A stretch of DNA of 64,000 nt from Roseiarcus sp963709185 (GCA_963709185.1 CAVPVQ010000029.1:1-64000), one strand, 5' to 3'; counted from the stretch's first letter, positions 9,848 through 19,359 are shown. A program made the numbers and translations. Notes: generated by a model not told the origin, from the letters alone.

Positions 9848-10333
9848 ATGCGACACGCCAAGGCCATCGCCGCGCTGCTCTGCTCGGCCCTCGCCGTCGC
9901 CGTGCTGTCGGCGCACACGCAAGCTCAGGAACAGTCCGCGCAATCCAGTTCGGCCTATGCGCCCAAGGTCGCCGACATCATGGGCCAGACGCAACTGCGA
10001 CACTTCAAGCTGTGGTTCGCCGGCAGCGCGGGCAATTGGGCGCTCGCGAGCTACGAGCTGGGGCAGATCAGGGGCGGTTTCGACGCGGCGGCGAGGCTCT
10101 ACCACACACCTGGCGGCGCGCCGTCCGCGCGAGGGTTGAAGGACGACAGCGGGCCTCCCGTGGCCGATGTCGCCAAGGCTGTCGCGGCCGGAAACAAAGA
10201 AGATTTCATCAAGGCCTTCGAGCGGCTGACGATGGCCTGCAACGCCTGCCATCAGGCCGCCCATGTCGGATTCATCAGGATCAGGGTGCCGACCTCGTCG
10301 CCGTTCACCGACCAGTCTTTTCCGCCGGAGTGA
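9848..10333 (+). CDS. Exported CxxCH protein (cytochrome c-like), paralogue 2
   Basis: A 161-residue protein with a signal peptide (residues 1-27), the block MGQTQLRHFKL (45-55), GNWALASYELGQI (62-74), and CNACH with C131, C134 and H135 at the same positions as in the paralogue at 4605-5099. The C termini also match (xSFPPE / xIFPPE). Most likely a periplasmic c-type haem protein. It lies directly upstream of the benzoate-CoA ligase gene but is separated by about 140 bases, so co-transcription is possible but not shown. Confidence 0.75.
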   Translation: MRHAKAIAALLCSALAVAVLSAHTQAQEQSAQSSSAYAPKVADIMGQTQLRHFKLWFAGSAGNWALASYELGQIRGGFDAAARLYHTPGGAPSARGLKDDSGPPVADVAKAVAAGNKEDFIKAFERLTMACNACHQAAHVGFIRIRVPTSSPFTDQSFPPE

Positions 10334-10476
10334 CGGCAAGATCGCGGACGCCCTGCGTCGCCGACGCGGCACGCGCCATTCCTTCCTTGACACGGGCCGG
10401 CCGGGGCGCCGAGTATCCATCAACGCCGTCGCGCCCGGTCTGGCCAGCGAACCGGCGCGGGAGGAGCGGCATAGCG

Positions 10477-12021
10477 ATGGGCGTTTCCGCGGTCGCCAAC
10501 GCCTGCGCCGACCTTGTCGATCGCAATGTCGCCGAGGGGCGCGGCGACAAGCCGGCGTTCCTTGAAGCGGGGCGCGCCCTCACCTACGGCGCGCTGCAGG
10601 CGCAGACCTGCCGTTTCGCGCGCCTGCTCGCGCGCCTCGGCCTGCGGCGCGAGGACCGCATCGCCATGGCGATGCTCGACACGATCGAATTTCCGGTGGT
10701 TTTTCTTGGCGCAATCCGCGCCGGAATCGTGCCGATCCCGCTCAACACGTTGCTGACCACCGAACAATATTCCTACATGCTCGCCGACTCGCGCGCCAAG
10801 GCGCTGGTCGTGTCGGCCGCGCTGTGGCCGGCGCTGGAGCCCGCCCTCGCCCACGCGCCGGACCTCGTCCATGTGATCCTCGCCGACGGCGAAGCGCCCG
10901 CCCAAACGATTGCGCTCGACCGGGCGCTCGAAGGCGAGTCCGCCGACTTGACGCTCGCGCCGACCCATCCCGACGAGCCCTGCTTCTGGCTCTATTCCTC
11001 GGGTTCGACCGGCGCGCCCAAGGGCGTGCGCCACGTCCATTCGAGCATGAGCGATACGGCGCGGACCTTCGGGCGGCAGGTGCTGCAAATTCGCGAAGAC
11101 GACCTCGTCTTCTCGGCCGCCAAGCTGTTTTTCGCCTACGGGCTCGGCAACGCGTTGTCATTTCCGCTGCACGTCGGCGCGACCGCCTATCTCCTCGCGG
11201 CGCGGCCGACGCCCGGCGCCGTGTTCGACACGCTCGAAAAATCCGACGCGACGATCTTCTGCGGCGTGCCCACCCTGCTCGCCGCCATGCTCAACGATCG
11301 CGGTCTCGCCGGGCGACGCGCCGGGCCGCGCCTGCGCCTCTGCACATCGGCGGGCGAAGCGTTGCCGGCGCATATCGGCCTGGCCTGGCGCGCCCGCTTC
11401 GGCGTCGACATCCTCGATGGCGTCGGGTCGACCGAAATGCTGCATATCTTCCTCGCCAACGCGCCTGGCGACATCGTCTATGGCGCGTCGGGCCGGGCGG
11501 TGCCGGGGTATGAATTGCGCCTGCTCGATGAGAAGATGCAGCCGACGGCGGACGGCGAAATCGGCGAACTCTATGTGCGCGGCCCCTCGGCCGGCGACGG
11601 CTACTGGAACCAGCGCGAAAAGAGCCGCGCGACGTTTCAGGGCGAGTGGACGCGCACCGGCGACAAATACACGCGCGACGCGACCGGCCTCTACACCTAT
11701 TGCGGACGCGCCGACGACATGTTCAAGGTCGGCGGCGTCTGGGTCTCGCCATTCGAAGTGGAGACCGCGCTCGCCGGCCATCCCGCCGTTCTCGAGGCGG
11801 CGGTCGTTCCCGCCGAGGACGGGGACGGCCTGTTGAAACCCAAGGCCTTCATCGTTCTCAAGGACGGCGCTTCGCGCGAGGGTCTCGTCGAGGCGTTGCA
11901 GGCGCATGTCAGGGCGAGCGTCGGCGCATGGAAATATCCGCGCTGGATCGAAATCGTCGACGCTCTGCCCAAGACGGCGACCGGCAAGATCCAGCGCTTC
12001 AAATTGCGCGAGCGGGCCTGA
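10477..12021 (+). CDS. bclA: Benzoate-CoA ligase
   Basis: A 514-residue ANL-superfamily acyl-CoA synthetase that activates benzoate with ATP and CoA. Motifs: P-loop-like YSSGSTGAPKG (about 173-183), GVGSTEMLHIF (about 315), TGDKYTRDATGLYTYCGRADDMFKVGGVWVSP split over the hinge, and the C-terminal PKTATGKIQRF with catalytic Lys504. Benzoate/aryl specificity is inferred from overall resemblance to BclA/BadA and from the box genes just downstream. A strong GGGAGGAG site precedes the ATG by about ten bases. The gene abuts the next one with no gap (TGA then GTG). Confidence 0.9.
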   Translation: MGVSAVANACADLVDRNVAEGRGDKPAFLEAGRALTYGALQAQTCRFARLLARLGLRREDRIAMAMLDTIEFPVVFLGAIRAGIVPIPLNTLLTTEQYSYMLADSRAKALVVSAALWPALEPALAHAPDLVHVILADGEAPAQTIALDRALEGESADLTLAPTHPDEPCFWLYSSGSTGAPKGVRHVHSSMSDTARTFGRQVLQIREDDLVFSAAKLFFAYGLGNALSFPLHVGATAYLLAARPTPGAVFDTLEKSDATIFCGVPTLLAAMLNDRGLAGRRAGPRLRLCTSAGEALPAHIGLAWRARFGVDILDGVGSTEMLHIFLANAPGDIVYGASGRAVPGYELRLLDEKMQPTADGEIGELYVRGPSAGDGYWNQREKSRATFQGEWTRTGDKYTRDATGLYTYCGRADDMFKVGGVWVSPFEVETALAGHPAVLEAAVVPAEDGDGLLKPKAFIVLKDGASREGLVEALQAHVRASVGAWKYPRWIEIVDALPKTATGKIQRFKLRERA

Positions 12022-12807
12022 GTGGCGGGCCTGCCCGGCGCCGGCTTGATCGATCTCGGCGCCGCCCGGCTGGAATATCGACTGTGGGGGCCGCCGCCCG
12101 ACGCGGCGCCGACATTGGCGTTGCTGCATGAGGGGCTTGGCTGCGCCGGCGGGTGGGGCGAATTTCCGGAGCGCCTCGCGGCGGCGACGGGCTGCGCAAT
12201 CTTCGCCTATTCGCGCGCCGGCTACGGCGGCTCGAGTTCGATTGCGTTGCCGCGGCCGCTTGACTATATGCAGCGCGAAGCGGTGGAGACCTTGCCGCGC
12301 GTTCTCGACGCGATCGGCTTTGCGCGCGGCGCGCTGATCGGCCATTCCGACGGCGCCTCGATCGCCGCTGTCTGCGCCGGATCGGTCGGCGACCATAGAG
12401 TGCGCGCAGTTTCGCTGATCGCGCCACATTTCATCGTCGAGGACATCACGATCGCGGCGATCGAGCGCGCGCGGGCCGCCTATCAGGCAGGCGATCTGCG
12501 CGCCAGGCTGGCGCGTTGGCACGCCGACGTCGACGTCGCGTTCCGCGGCTGGAATGACGCGTGGCTCGACCCGAAATTCCGCGCCTTCGACATCACCGGG
12601 CATCTTCCCGCGGTGGCAATTCCCGTGCAGATCATCCAGGGCGGCGCGGACCCTTACGGCGGCGAACGGCAAATCGACGCCGCGGTCGCGGCCTTGCGCG
12701 CGCCGCCCGATCTCGTGCGCCTGCCGGGGATCGGCCACGCGCCGCACCGGGAGGCGCTGGCGGAGACGGTCGAGGCGATTCGACGCTTCGCCATGCCGCT
12801 GCTCTGA
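12022..12807 (+). CDS. Alpha/beta hydrolase of the box cluster
   Basis: A 261-residue alpha/beta-hydrolase with nucleophile elbow GHSDG (Ser109), a probable acid at GGADPYG and catalytic His in GIGHAPHRE. The GTG start immediately follows the ligase stop, implying coupling. Hydrolases of this type are found in many box clusters and may act as a thioesterase or ring-opened-lactone hydrolase; the exact substrate is not known. Confidence 0.85.
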   Translation: MAGLPGAGLIDLGAARLEYRLWGPPPDAAPTLALLHEGLGCAGGWGEFPERLAAATGCAIFAYSRAGYGGSSSIALPRPLDYMQREAVETLPRVLDAIGFARGALIGHSDGASIAAVCAGSVGDHRVRAVSLIAPHFIVEDITIAAIERARAAYQAGDLRARLARWHADVDVAFRGWNDAWLDPKFRAFDITGHLPAVAIPVQIIQGGADPYGGERQIDAAVAALRAPPDLVRLPGIGHAPHREALAETVEAIRRFAMPLL

Positions 12808-12913
12808 TCGCGCGCGCGCCTTCCTGGCGCGCCCAGCATAGTCGCGCTGGCCCGCGCTTTGCTCTAGGATCGCTGCGCGCGATGGCGCGCGACATGCGGA
12901 GGGTAGCGGTGCG

Positions 12914-14635
12914 ATGGCGCAGGAGGTGCGAAAGCTCGCCAACGGCGCGACCCGCGTGGATTTTGCGACCGACCCTTCGCGCTATCGGCACTGGAAACTG
13001 ACGATCGACGGCGCGATCGCCACGTTGAGCCTGGACGTCGACGAGTCCGGCGGCCTGTTCGAGGGCTATGCGCTGAAGCTCAACTCGTATGATCTTGGCG
13101 TCGATATCGAACTCGCCGACGCCGTGCAGCGATTGCGCTTTGAACACCCGGCGGTCAAGGTGGCGGTCCTGCGCTCGGCCAAGCCGCGCGTGTTCTGCGC
13201 GGGCGCCAACATCCGCATGCTGGCCGGCGCGGAACACCCGCACAAGGTCAATTTCTGCAAGTTCACCAACGAGACGCGCAATGCGATGGAGGACGCCGCC
13301 GCCTGCTCGGATCTGCGCTTCCTCTGCGTGGTGAACGGCAGCGCGGCGGGCGGCGGCTACGAACTGGCGCTGGCGAGCGATCATATAATGCTGGTCGACG
13401 ACGGATCCTCCGCCGTCTCGCTGCCTGAACTGCCGTTGCTGGCGGTGCTGCCCGGTACCGGCGGACTCACCCGCCTCGTCGACAAGCGCAAGGTGCGGCG
13501 CGACCACGCCGACGTGCTGTGCACGCTCGAGGAAGGCGTCAAGGGCCAGCGCGCGCTCGACTGGCGGCTCGTCGACGAACTCGCGCCGGCCTCGCAGCTC
13601 AGCGAGCGCGTCGCCGCGCGCGCCAACGCGCTGGCGGCGGGCTCGCGCCGCGCCGGGCCGCCGCGCGGCGTCGCGCTTCCCCCGCTCGTTCGGCGTTTCG
13701 CCGACGACGGGGTGCGCTATCCCAACGTCTCGGTCGACGTCGACCGCGCCGCCCGTGTCGCGACGATCACGCTGCGCGCGCCCGAAGCGCCGCCGCCCGG
13801 CGGCGTCGACGAGATGATCGCCCAAGGCGCGGCGTTCTGGCCGCTGCGGCTGGCGCGCGAACTCGACGACGCGATCCTGCACTTGCGCAACAACGAATAT
13901 GACATCGGCGTGCTGGTCTTCAAATCGGCGGGCGATCCGGCGCTGGTCGCGCTGCACGACGCGTTTCTCGAAACCCATCGCGACCACTGGCTGGTCCATG
14001 AGACGCGCCACTACTGGAAGCGGGTCCTCAAGCGCATCGACGTGACGTCGCGCAGCCTGGTGGCGGTCGTCGAGCCCGGATCGTGTTTTGCCGGCTTCCT
14101 CGCCGAGATCGTATTCGCCGCCGATCGCGCCTACATGCTGATCGGCCAGATCGACGGCGACGACCGTCCGCCGGCGGCCCTCACGCTCACCGCCGGCAAT
14201 TTCGGCCCCTATCCCATGGCCAACGGCCTCACGCGGCTCGCCACGCGCTTTCTCGGCGAGCCGCGATCGCTCGATGACGCGGCGGCGCGGCTCGGGCAGG
14301 CGATCGACGCGCGCCAGGCCGAGGCGCTCGGTCTCGTCACCTTCGCGCTCGACGACATCGACTGGAGCGACGAATTGCGGCTGTTCATGGAGGAGCGCGC
14401 GAGCTTTTCGCCGGACGCCCTGACCGGCATGGAGGCGAACCTGCGCTTTGCCGGACCGGAGACCATGGAGAGCAAGATTTTCGCCCGCCTCACCGCCTGG
14501 CAGAACTGGATCTTCCAGCGGCCCAACGCGGCGGGCGAGGACGGCGCGTTGCGTCGCTACGGAACCGGGCGCAAGCCCAGCCTTCGACCTGCGGCGCGTT
14601 TGAGCGGGCGGGAGCGCCCGAGGAGATTGCGATGA
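12914..14635 (+). CDS. boxC: Benzoyl-CoA-dihydrodiol lyase (2,3-epoxybenzoyl-CoA dihydrolase) BoxC
   Basis: A double crotonase-fold enzyme that hydrolytically opens the ring of 2,3-epoxybenzoyl-CoA, releasing formate. The N-terminal half carries FCAGANIRMLAG and NGSAAGGGYELALASDHI; the C-terminal half carries VVEPGSCFAGFLAEIVFAADRAYMLIG split by a loop. GGAGGG upstream supports ATG 12914. As read, the frame runs to 14635 and ends in an odd Arg-rich tail. One extra C at about 14581 explains this: in the shifted frame the end becomes FDLRRV with a stop at 14601-14603, the sort of ending I expect for BoxC, and the overlap with boxB disappears. Confidence 0.93.
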   Translation: MAQEVRKLANGATRVDFATDPSRYRHWKLTIDGAIATLSLDVDESGGLFEGYALKLNSYDLGVDIELADAVQRLRFEHPAVKVAVLRSAKPRVFCAGANIRMLAGAEHPHKVNFCKFTNETRNAMEDAAACSDLRFLCVVNGSAAGGGYELALASDHIMLVDDGSSAVSLPELPLLAVLPGTGGLTRLVDKRKVRRDHADVLCTLEEGVKGQRALDWRLVDELAPASQLSERVAARANALAAGSRRAGPPRGVALPPLVRRFADDGVRYPNVSVDVDRAARVATITLRAPEAPPPGGVDEMIAQGAAFWPLRLARELDDAILHLRNNEYDIGVLVFKSAGDPALVALHDAFLETHRDHWLVHETRHYWKRVLKRIDVTSRSLVAVVEPGSCFAGFLAEIVFAADRAYMLIGQIDGDDRPPAALTLTAGNFGPYPMANGLTRLATRFLGEPRSLDDAAARLGQAIDARQAEALGLVTFALDDIDWSDELRLFMEERASFSPDALTGMEANLRFAGPETMESKIFARLTAWQNWIFQRPNAAGEDGALRRYGTGRKPSLRPAARLSGRERPRRLR

Positions 14636-16083
14636 GCGATGTCGTGAATGTCGACTATTCGACGCGGATTCCCAACAACGTCGGGCTCACCGAAGATCGC
14701 CAGGTGCTGCGCGCCCTGGAGGGCTGGCATCCCGGCTACCTCAGTTGGTGGAAGGACATGGGCCCCGAGGGCTTCCAGGAATCCCTCGTCTATCTCCGCA
14801 CCGCGATTTCCGTCGATGCGAAAGGCTGGGCCAAGTTCGACTACGTGCGCATGCCGGACTATCGCTGGGGCGTGCTGCTCGCCCCAAAGGAGGAGGGCCG
14901 CAAGGTCAATTTCGGCGAGCATCTGGGCGAACCGGCGTGGCAGGAGGCGCCCGGCGAATACCGCGCGATGTTGCGCCGGCTGATCGTCATCCAGGGCGAT
15001 ACAGAGCCGGCCTCGGTCGAGCAGCAGCGCCATCTCGGCAAGACCGCGCCCTCGCTCTACGACATGCGCAACCTGTTCCAGGTGAATGTCGAGGAAGGCC
15101 GCCACCTCTGGGCGATGGTCTATCTGCTGCACAAGTATTTCGGCCGCGACGGGCGCGAGGAGGCCGACCAGCTGCTGCAACGTCGCTCCGGCGACAAGGA
15201 CAAGCCGCGCATGCTCGGCGCGTTCAACGAGGCGACGCCGGACTGGCTGTCGTTCTTCATGTTCACCTTCTTCACCGACCGCGATGGCAAGATGCAACTG
15301 GAGAGCCTCGCGCAGTCGGGCTTCGATCCGCTGTCGCGCACCTGCCGGTTCATGCTGACCGAGGAAGCCCATCATATGTTCGTCGGCGAGTCCGGCGTCG
15401 GGCGGGTGATCGAGCGGACGGCGCAGGCGATGCGCGCCGCTGGCATCGAGGACCCCGAGGAAATCGCGGGGGTGCGCGGGCTCGGCGTCATCGATCTGCC
15501 GACGCTGCAGAAAAAGCTCAACCTGCACTATTCGCTGTCGCTCGACCTGTTCGGCTCGGAAGTGTCGACCAATTCGGCGAATTTCTTCAATTCCGGGCTC
15601 AAGGGGCGGTTCAGGGAATCCAAAATCGCCGACGATCACCGCCTGACCGACGCGACCTATCCGGTGCTCAAGCTGGTCGACGGGGCGATCACGCTGGTCG
15701 ACGAACCCGCGCTCACCGCGCTCAACATGCGCCTGCGCGACGATTATACGCAGGATTGCGCCAAGGGCGTCGAGCGGTGGAACCGCATCCTCGAAAAAAA
15801 CGACGTCGCCTTCCGCCTGCGCCTGCCGCATGTCGCGTTCAACCGGGCGATCGGCCAGTTCAGCCGCGCCCATGCCGACCCCGACGGCCAGATCCTCAGC
15901 GAGGCGCAATGGGCGCAGACCCGAGGCGCGCATCTCCCCTCGACCGAGGACGGCGACTTCATCGCCTCGCTGATGGCCGCTGAGACCGAGCCGGGCAAGT
16001 TCGCATCCTGGATCGCCCCGCCCAAGGCCGGCATCGACAACAAGCCGGGCGACTTCGAATATGTGAAGATCGAGAACAGTTGA
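14632..16083 (+). CDS. boxB: Benzoyl-CoA 2,3-epoxidase, oxygenase subunit BoxB
   Basis: A 483-residue soluble diiron oxygenase that, with the reductase BoxA, converts benzoyl-CoA to the 2,3-epoxide with O2. The expected six diiron ligands are all present: E125, E155 and H158 (VEEGRHLW), D216 (FTFFTDRD), E245 and H248 (TEEAHHMF). Length and full-protein similarity fit BoxB. A GGAG site (GCCCGAGGAGATTGCG) precedes the ATG. BoxA, needed to supply electrons from NADPH, is not in this window and must be encoded elsewhere if the pathway works. Confidence 0.94.
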   Translation: MSDVVNVDYSTRIPNNVGLTEDRQVLRALEGWHPGYLSWWKDMGPEGFQESLVYLRTAISVDAKGWAKFDYVRMPDYRWGVLLAPKEEGRKVNFGEHLGEPAWQEAPGEYRAMLRRLIVIQGDTEPASVEQQRHLGKTAPSLYDMRNLFQVNVEEGRHLWAMVYLLHKYFGRDGREEADQLLQRRSGDKDKPRMLGAFNEATPDWLSFFMFTFFTDRDGKMQLESLAQSGFDPLSRTCRFMLTEEAHHMFVGESGVGRVIERTAQAMRAAGIEDPEEIAGVRGLGVIDLPTLQKKLNLHYSLSLDLFGSEVSTNSANFFNSGLKGRFRESKIADDHRLTDATYPVLKLVDGAITLVDEPALTALNMRLRDDYTQDCAKGVERWNRILEKNDVAFRLRLPHVAFNRAIGQFSRAHADPDGQILSEAQWAQTRGAHLPSTEDGDFIASLMAAETEPGKFASWIAPPKAGIDNKPGDFEYVKIENS

Positions 16084-16113
16084 CCCCCGGGCATAGCCGC
16101 GCGAAACCGGGGG
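16084..16113 (+). terminator. Possible terminator hairpin after boxB
   Basis: A 7-bp stem CCCCCGG / CCGGGGG with a 16-base loop starts at the boxB stop codon and is followed by an A/T-richer GATATTTAACC. The position suits transcript termination of the box operon, but there is no clear U-tract. Confidence 0.35.
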
Positions 16114-16180
16114 CTAACCGATATTTAACCGGCCGGGGCGCAGCGTCGCCCGCCGGCGCGGCGGGCAAAAGGCGGATTCG

Positions 16181-16621
16181 ATGAGCTTTGGACGGCTGCG
16201 GACGCTGGAGACGCGCGACGCTCTGGCGCGGCAAATTCCCGCCTTCCTGATCATCGGGGCGCTCGGGTTCTGCCTCGACGCCGCCATCACCGTCACCCTC
16301 GTGCGGCGCTTCGGCGTCCCGCCGCTGCTCGCCCGGCCGCCCGCCTTCGTGGTGGTGACGCTCATCAACTTCGCGCTCAACCGCGCCTTCACCTTCCGCT
16401 CCGCGGAGACGGCGTGGCTCGGCGCGCTGGCGCGCTACATCCTCGTCTGCCTCGCCGGCCTGACGGTCAACTATGCGGTCTATGCGGCGCTGCTGGCGCT
16501 GGCCCCGTCGTTCGGCGTCGCGGTCTCGCCGGCGATGCTGACCCTGTTCGTCGCCTGCGGGACCGGCGCGGCGACCCTGCTGACCTTCGCCGGCTTCCGC
16601 TCGTTCGCCTTCAGGGCCTAG
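16181..16621 (+). CDS. GtrA family membrane protein
   Basis: A 146-residue protein with four hydrophobic segments (about 20-40, 47-66, 84-106, 113-135) and the family pattern FLIIGALGFCLD near the N terminus and FALNRAFTFRS in the middle. GtrA-like proteins are thought to help flip or present undecaprenyl-linked sugars for cell-surface polysaccharide decoration. It has no glycosyltransferase partner next to it here. Confidence 0.85.
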   Translation: MSFGRLRTLETRDALARQIPAFLIIGALGFCLDAAITVTLVRRFGVPPLLARPPAFVVVTLINFALNRAFTFRSAETAWLGALARYILVCLAGLTVNYAVYAALLALAPSFGVAVSPAMLTLFVACGTGAATLLTFAGFRSFAFRA

Positions 16622-16747
16622 CGGGCGCCCGACGACGCAGTCGTCGGTTCGCGAAGCAATCAGGCGATTCCTGCCCAAAATTGCCCCCTCGCGCCGGGCG
16701 GCGTCTCGTCTATGATGCGCGGGCGCCCTCGAGCCGAGAGCCCCGCC

Positions 16748-18385
16748 ATGACCGCCTCGCCCTACGACCGGGACCTGGACCGCGGCCCCGCCAATTTCCA
16801 GCCGCTGACCCCTCTCACTTTCCTGGAGCGCTCGGCGGCGGTGTTCCCCAACCATCTGGCGATCGTGCACGGCCCGTTGCGGCGCAACTATCGCGAGTTC
16901 CATGCGCGCTCGCGGCGGCTCGCCAGCGCGTTGACGCGGCGGGGTCTCGGGCGCGGCGACACCGTCGCGGCGCTGCTCGCCAATACGCCGGCGATGCTCG
17001 AGTGCCATTACGGCGCGCCGATGTCCGGCGCGGTGCTGAACACCCTGAACACCCGCCTCGACGCCGCGGCGCTCGCCTTCATGCTCGATCATGGCCAGGC
17101 GCGGGCGCTGATCGTCGATCGCGAATATGCCGCGCTGGCTCGGCAGGCGCTCGCCCTCGCCAAGGTTCGCCCGCTCTTGGTCGACTATGACGACGCCGAA
17201 TATTCCGGGCCCGGCGAGCCGCTCGGCGGGCTGGACTACGAAGCGCTGCTCGCCGAAGGCGACGAGAATTACGAACGGACCGCCCCGCGAGACGAGTGGG
17301 ACGCCATCGCGCTGAACTACACCTCGGGCACCACCGGCGATCCCAAGGGCGTGGTCTATCACCACCGCGGCGCCAACCTGCTGGCGGTCGGCAATGTGGT
17401 CACCGCCGACATGGGCCGCCATCCCGTCTATCTCTGGACGCTGCCGATGTTTCACTGCAACGGCTGGTGCTTCCCGTGGTCGATCAGCGTGAAGGCGGGC
17501 GTGCATGTCTGCCTGCGCCAGGTGCGCGCCAGACAGATGTACGAACTGATCGCCGAGCATCGCGTCACCCATTTGTGCGGGGCGCCGATCGTCATGTCGA
17601 CGCTGCTCAATGCGCCGGCGCATGAAAAGATCGCGCTGCCGCATGTCGTGCGCTTCTTCACCGCCGCCGCGCCGCCGCCCGCCGCCGTGCTCGCGGCGAT
17701 GCGCGAGGCGGGCTTCGAGGTCACGCATCTCTATGGGCTGACCGAAACCTACGGACCCGCTGTCGTCAACGACTGGCAGGATCACTGGAACGATCTCGAC
17801 GGCGCGGGCCAGGCCGAGCTGAAGGCGCGCCAGGGCGTGCGCTATCACGCGCTGGAGGCGCTCGACGTGATCGACCCCGACACGATGCAGAGCGTGCCGG
17901 CGGACGGGCGCACGCTCGGCGAGGTGATGTTCCGCGGCAATGTGGTGATGAAGGGCTATCTGAAGAACAAGGCGTCGACCGACAGGGCGTTCGCCGGCGG
18001 CTGGTTCCACTCGGGCGATCTCGGCGTCAAACATCCCGACGGCTATATCCAGCTCAAGGACCGCTCGAAGGACATCATCATCTCCGGCGGCGAGAACATC
18101 TCGTCGATCGAGGTCGAGGACGCGCTGTTCCAGCACCCCGCGGTGCAGCTCGCGGCGGTGGTCGCGCGGCCCGACGAAAAGTGGGGCGAGACCCCCTGCG
18201 CGTTCGTCGAATTGAAGCCCGACATGAGCGCAACCGCCGAGGAACTTATCGAATGGTGCAAAGCGCGGCTGGCCAGATATAAATGCCCGCGTCACATTTT
18301 GTTCATGGAAATCCCCAAAACATCCACTGGCAAAGTGCAGAAATTCGTGCTGCGCGAGCGGGCGCGGACCGTCGACCAGGTTTAA
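16748..18385 (+). CDS. Acyl-CoA synthetase (AMP-dependent, medium-chain/DmdB-like)
   Basis: A 545-residue ANL ligase with YTSGTTGDPKG at about 197-207, YGLTETYGP, FHSGDLGVKHPDGYIQLKDR and the C-terminal PKTSTGKVQKF catalytic lysine. The closest general type is the fatty-acyl/methylmercaptopropionyl-CoA ligase group rather than aryl-CoA ligases. It is separated from the box genes by gtrA, so a link to benzoate use is uncertain. ATG 16748 was chosen over an upstream in-frame start because it gives the usual family N terminus; a clear Shine-Dalgarno is lacking. Confidence 0.88.
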   Translation: MTASPYDRDLDRGPANFQPLTPLTFLERSAAVFPNHLAIVHGPLRRNYREFHARSRRLASALTRRGLGRGDTVAALLANTPAMLECHYGAPMSGAVLNTLNTRLDAAALAFMLDHGQARALIVDREYAALARQALALAKVRPLLVDYDDAEYSGPGEPLGGLDYEALLAEGDENYERTAPRDEWDAIALNYTSGTTGDPKGVVYHHRGANLLAVGNVVTADMGRHPVYLWTLPMFHCNGWCFPWSISVKAGVHVCLRQVRARQMYELIAEHRVTHLCGAPIVMSTLLNAPAHEKIALPHVVRFFTAAAPPPAAVLAAMREAGFEVTHLYGLTETYGPAVVNDWQDHWNDLDGAGQAELKARQGVRYHALEALDVIDPDTMQSVPADGRTLGEVMFRGNVVMKGYLKNKASTDRAFAGGWFHSGDLGVKHPDGYIQLKDRSKDIIISGGENISSIEVEDALFQHPAVQLAAVVARPDEKWGETPCAFVELKPDMSATAEELIEWCKARLARYKCPRHILFMEIPKTSTGKVQKFVLRERARTVDQV

Positions 18386-18388
18386 GGG

Positions 18389-19294
18389 ATGACCAGCAAG
18401 CGCGATCCATGGCCCGAACACTGCCGCCGGCGGCTGGTCGCCGCGATTCTGAGCGCCGCCGATCTGTTCCCGCATTCGGGCGAAGACGAGGCCTCGCGCA
18501 TCCATGACGCGCGCAAGGCGCTGAAACAGGCGCGCGCCGCGGCGAGGCTGTTCGCCGTGGCGGTAGGGCCGCCCGCCTATGAGGCGATCAGCGCGCTGGA
18601 GGCGGCGCGCCGCGAGACCGGGCGAGCGCGCGACCTCGACGTGATGCCCGCCGCGCTGGCGAGCCTCGGCGCGGCGGTCGACGCCGACACGATGGCCCGC
18701 CTCAACCGCGCCATCGCCTTTGAGCGCGAGGTGGCGCGCCACGCCCATCGCGGGATCGACGTCGGCGCCCAGGTGACGCAATTGCGCGAGCTCGCGCGCT
18801 CGATCGAGGACTGGGACATCGCGTCGGCGACCGTTCCCGCGCAATTGCTCAAGGCCTTGCGCAACGGATACCGAACGGCGCGGCGGCACGGACGACGGGC
18901 GCTGGATAGCGGCGACGCGCACGAACTGCATCTGCTGCGCGCGCAGATCGTCGATCTCGGCGATCATTTCATCGCGCTGGAGCCGGCATGGCCCGATCTG
19001 TTCGCCACGATGGGCGAGGAATTCCAGCGGATGCGCCGCCATCTTGGCGAACATCACGACCTGACGGTGCTCGCCGAATTCGCGGTCGGCCGCCCCGACC
19101 TGCCGCTCAACCAGATGACGGATCTGGCGCTGCAGGTGGAGCGGCGCCAGAAGAAGCTGGCGCGCCGCGCCCGCAAGGAGTTCGAGCGCCTGTTCGCCGA
19201 ACGCCCCAGCGCCCTCGAGCACCGCCTCGCCGCCTACCTGCAATATCCGAAGACGCGGATGGCGGGAGAACGCGAGAGCGTCGAGGTGGGGTGA
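18389..19294 (+). CDS. CHAD domain protein
   Basis: A 301-residue all-helical protein matching the CHAD domain (conserved histidine, alpha-helical): IHDARKALKQARAAARLF near the N terminus, RETGRARDLDV, and LGEHHDLTVLAEF toward the C terminus, with regularly placed His, Arg and Lys. CHAD domains bind polyphosphate and often associate with polyphosphate or PHA granules. It begins three bases after the acyl-CoA synthetase stop, so the two are likely co-transcribed. Confidence 0.88.
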   Translation: MTSKRDPWPEHCRRRLVAAILSAADLFPHSGEDEASRIHDARKALKQARAAARLFAVAVGPPAYEAISALEAARRETGRARDLDVMPAALASLGAAVDADTMARLNRAIAFEREVARHAHRGIDVGAQVTQLRELARSIEDWDIASATVPAQLLKALRNGYRTARRHGRRALDSGDAHELHLLRAQIVDLGDHFIALEPAWPDLFATMGEEFQRMRRHLGEHHDLTVLAEFAVGRPDLPLNQMTDLALQVERRQKKLARRARKEFERLFAERPSALEHRLAAYLQYPKTRMAGERESVEVG

Positions 19295-19359
19295 GAGGTC
19301 CGCCTCGTCGCCGCCCCTTCCATGCTACAACGCCCGCCACACCAACCACGGAGCCCGCG

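Noticed and set aside
16748..18385. Second benzoate-CoA ligase
   Set aside because: The motifs fit the fatty-acyl/DmdB-type ligases better than aryl-CoA ligases.
15959..19243. A 1,094-residue open frame on the minus strand across boxB, gtrA, the acyl-CoA synthetase and CHAD
   Set aside because: It is antisense to four well-supported genes, is Arg/Gly/Ala-rich with no family motif, and arises from the high GC content.
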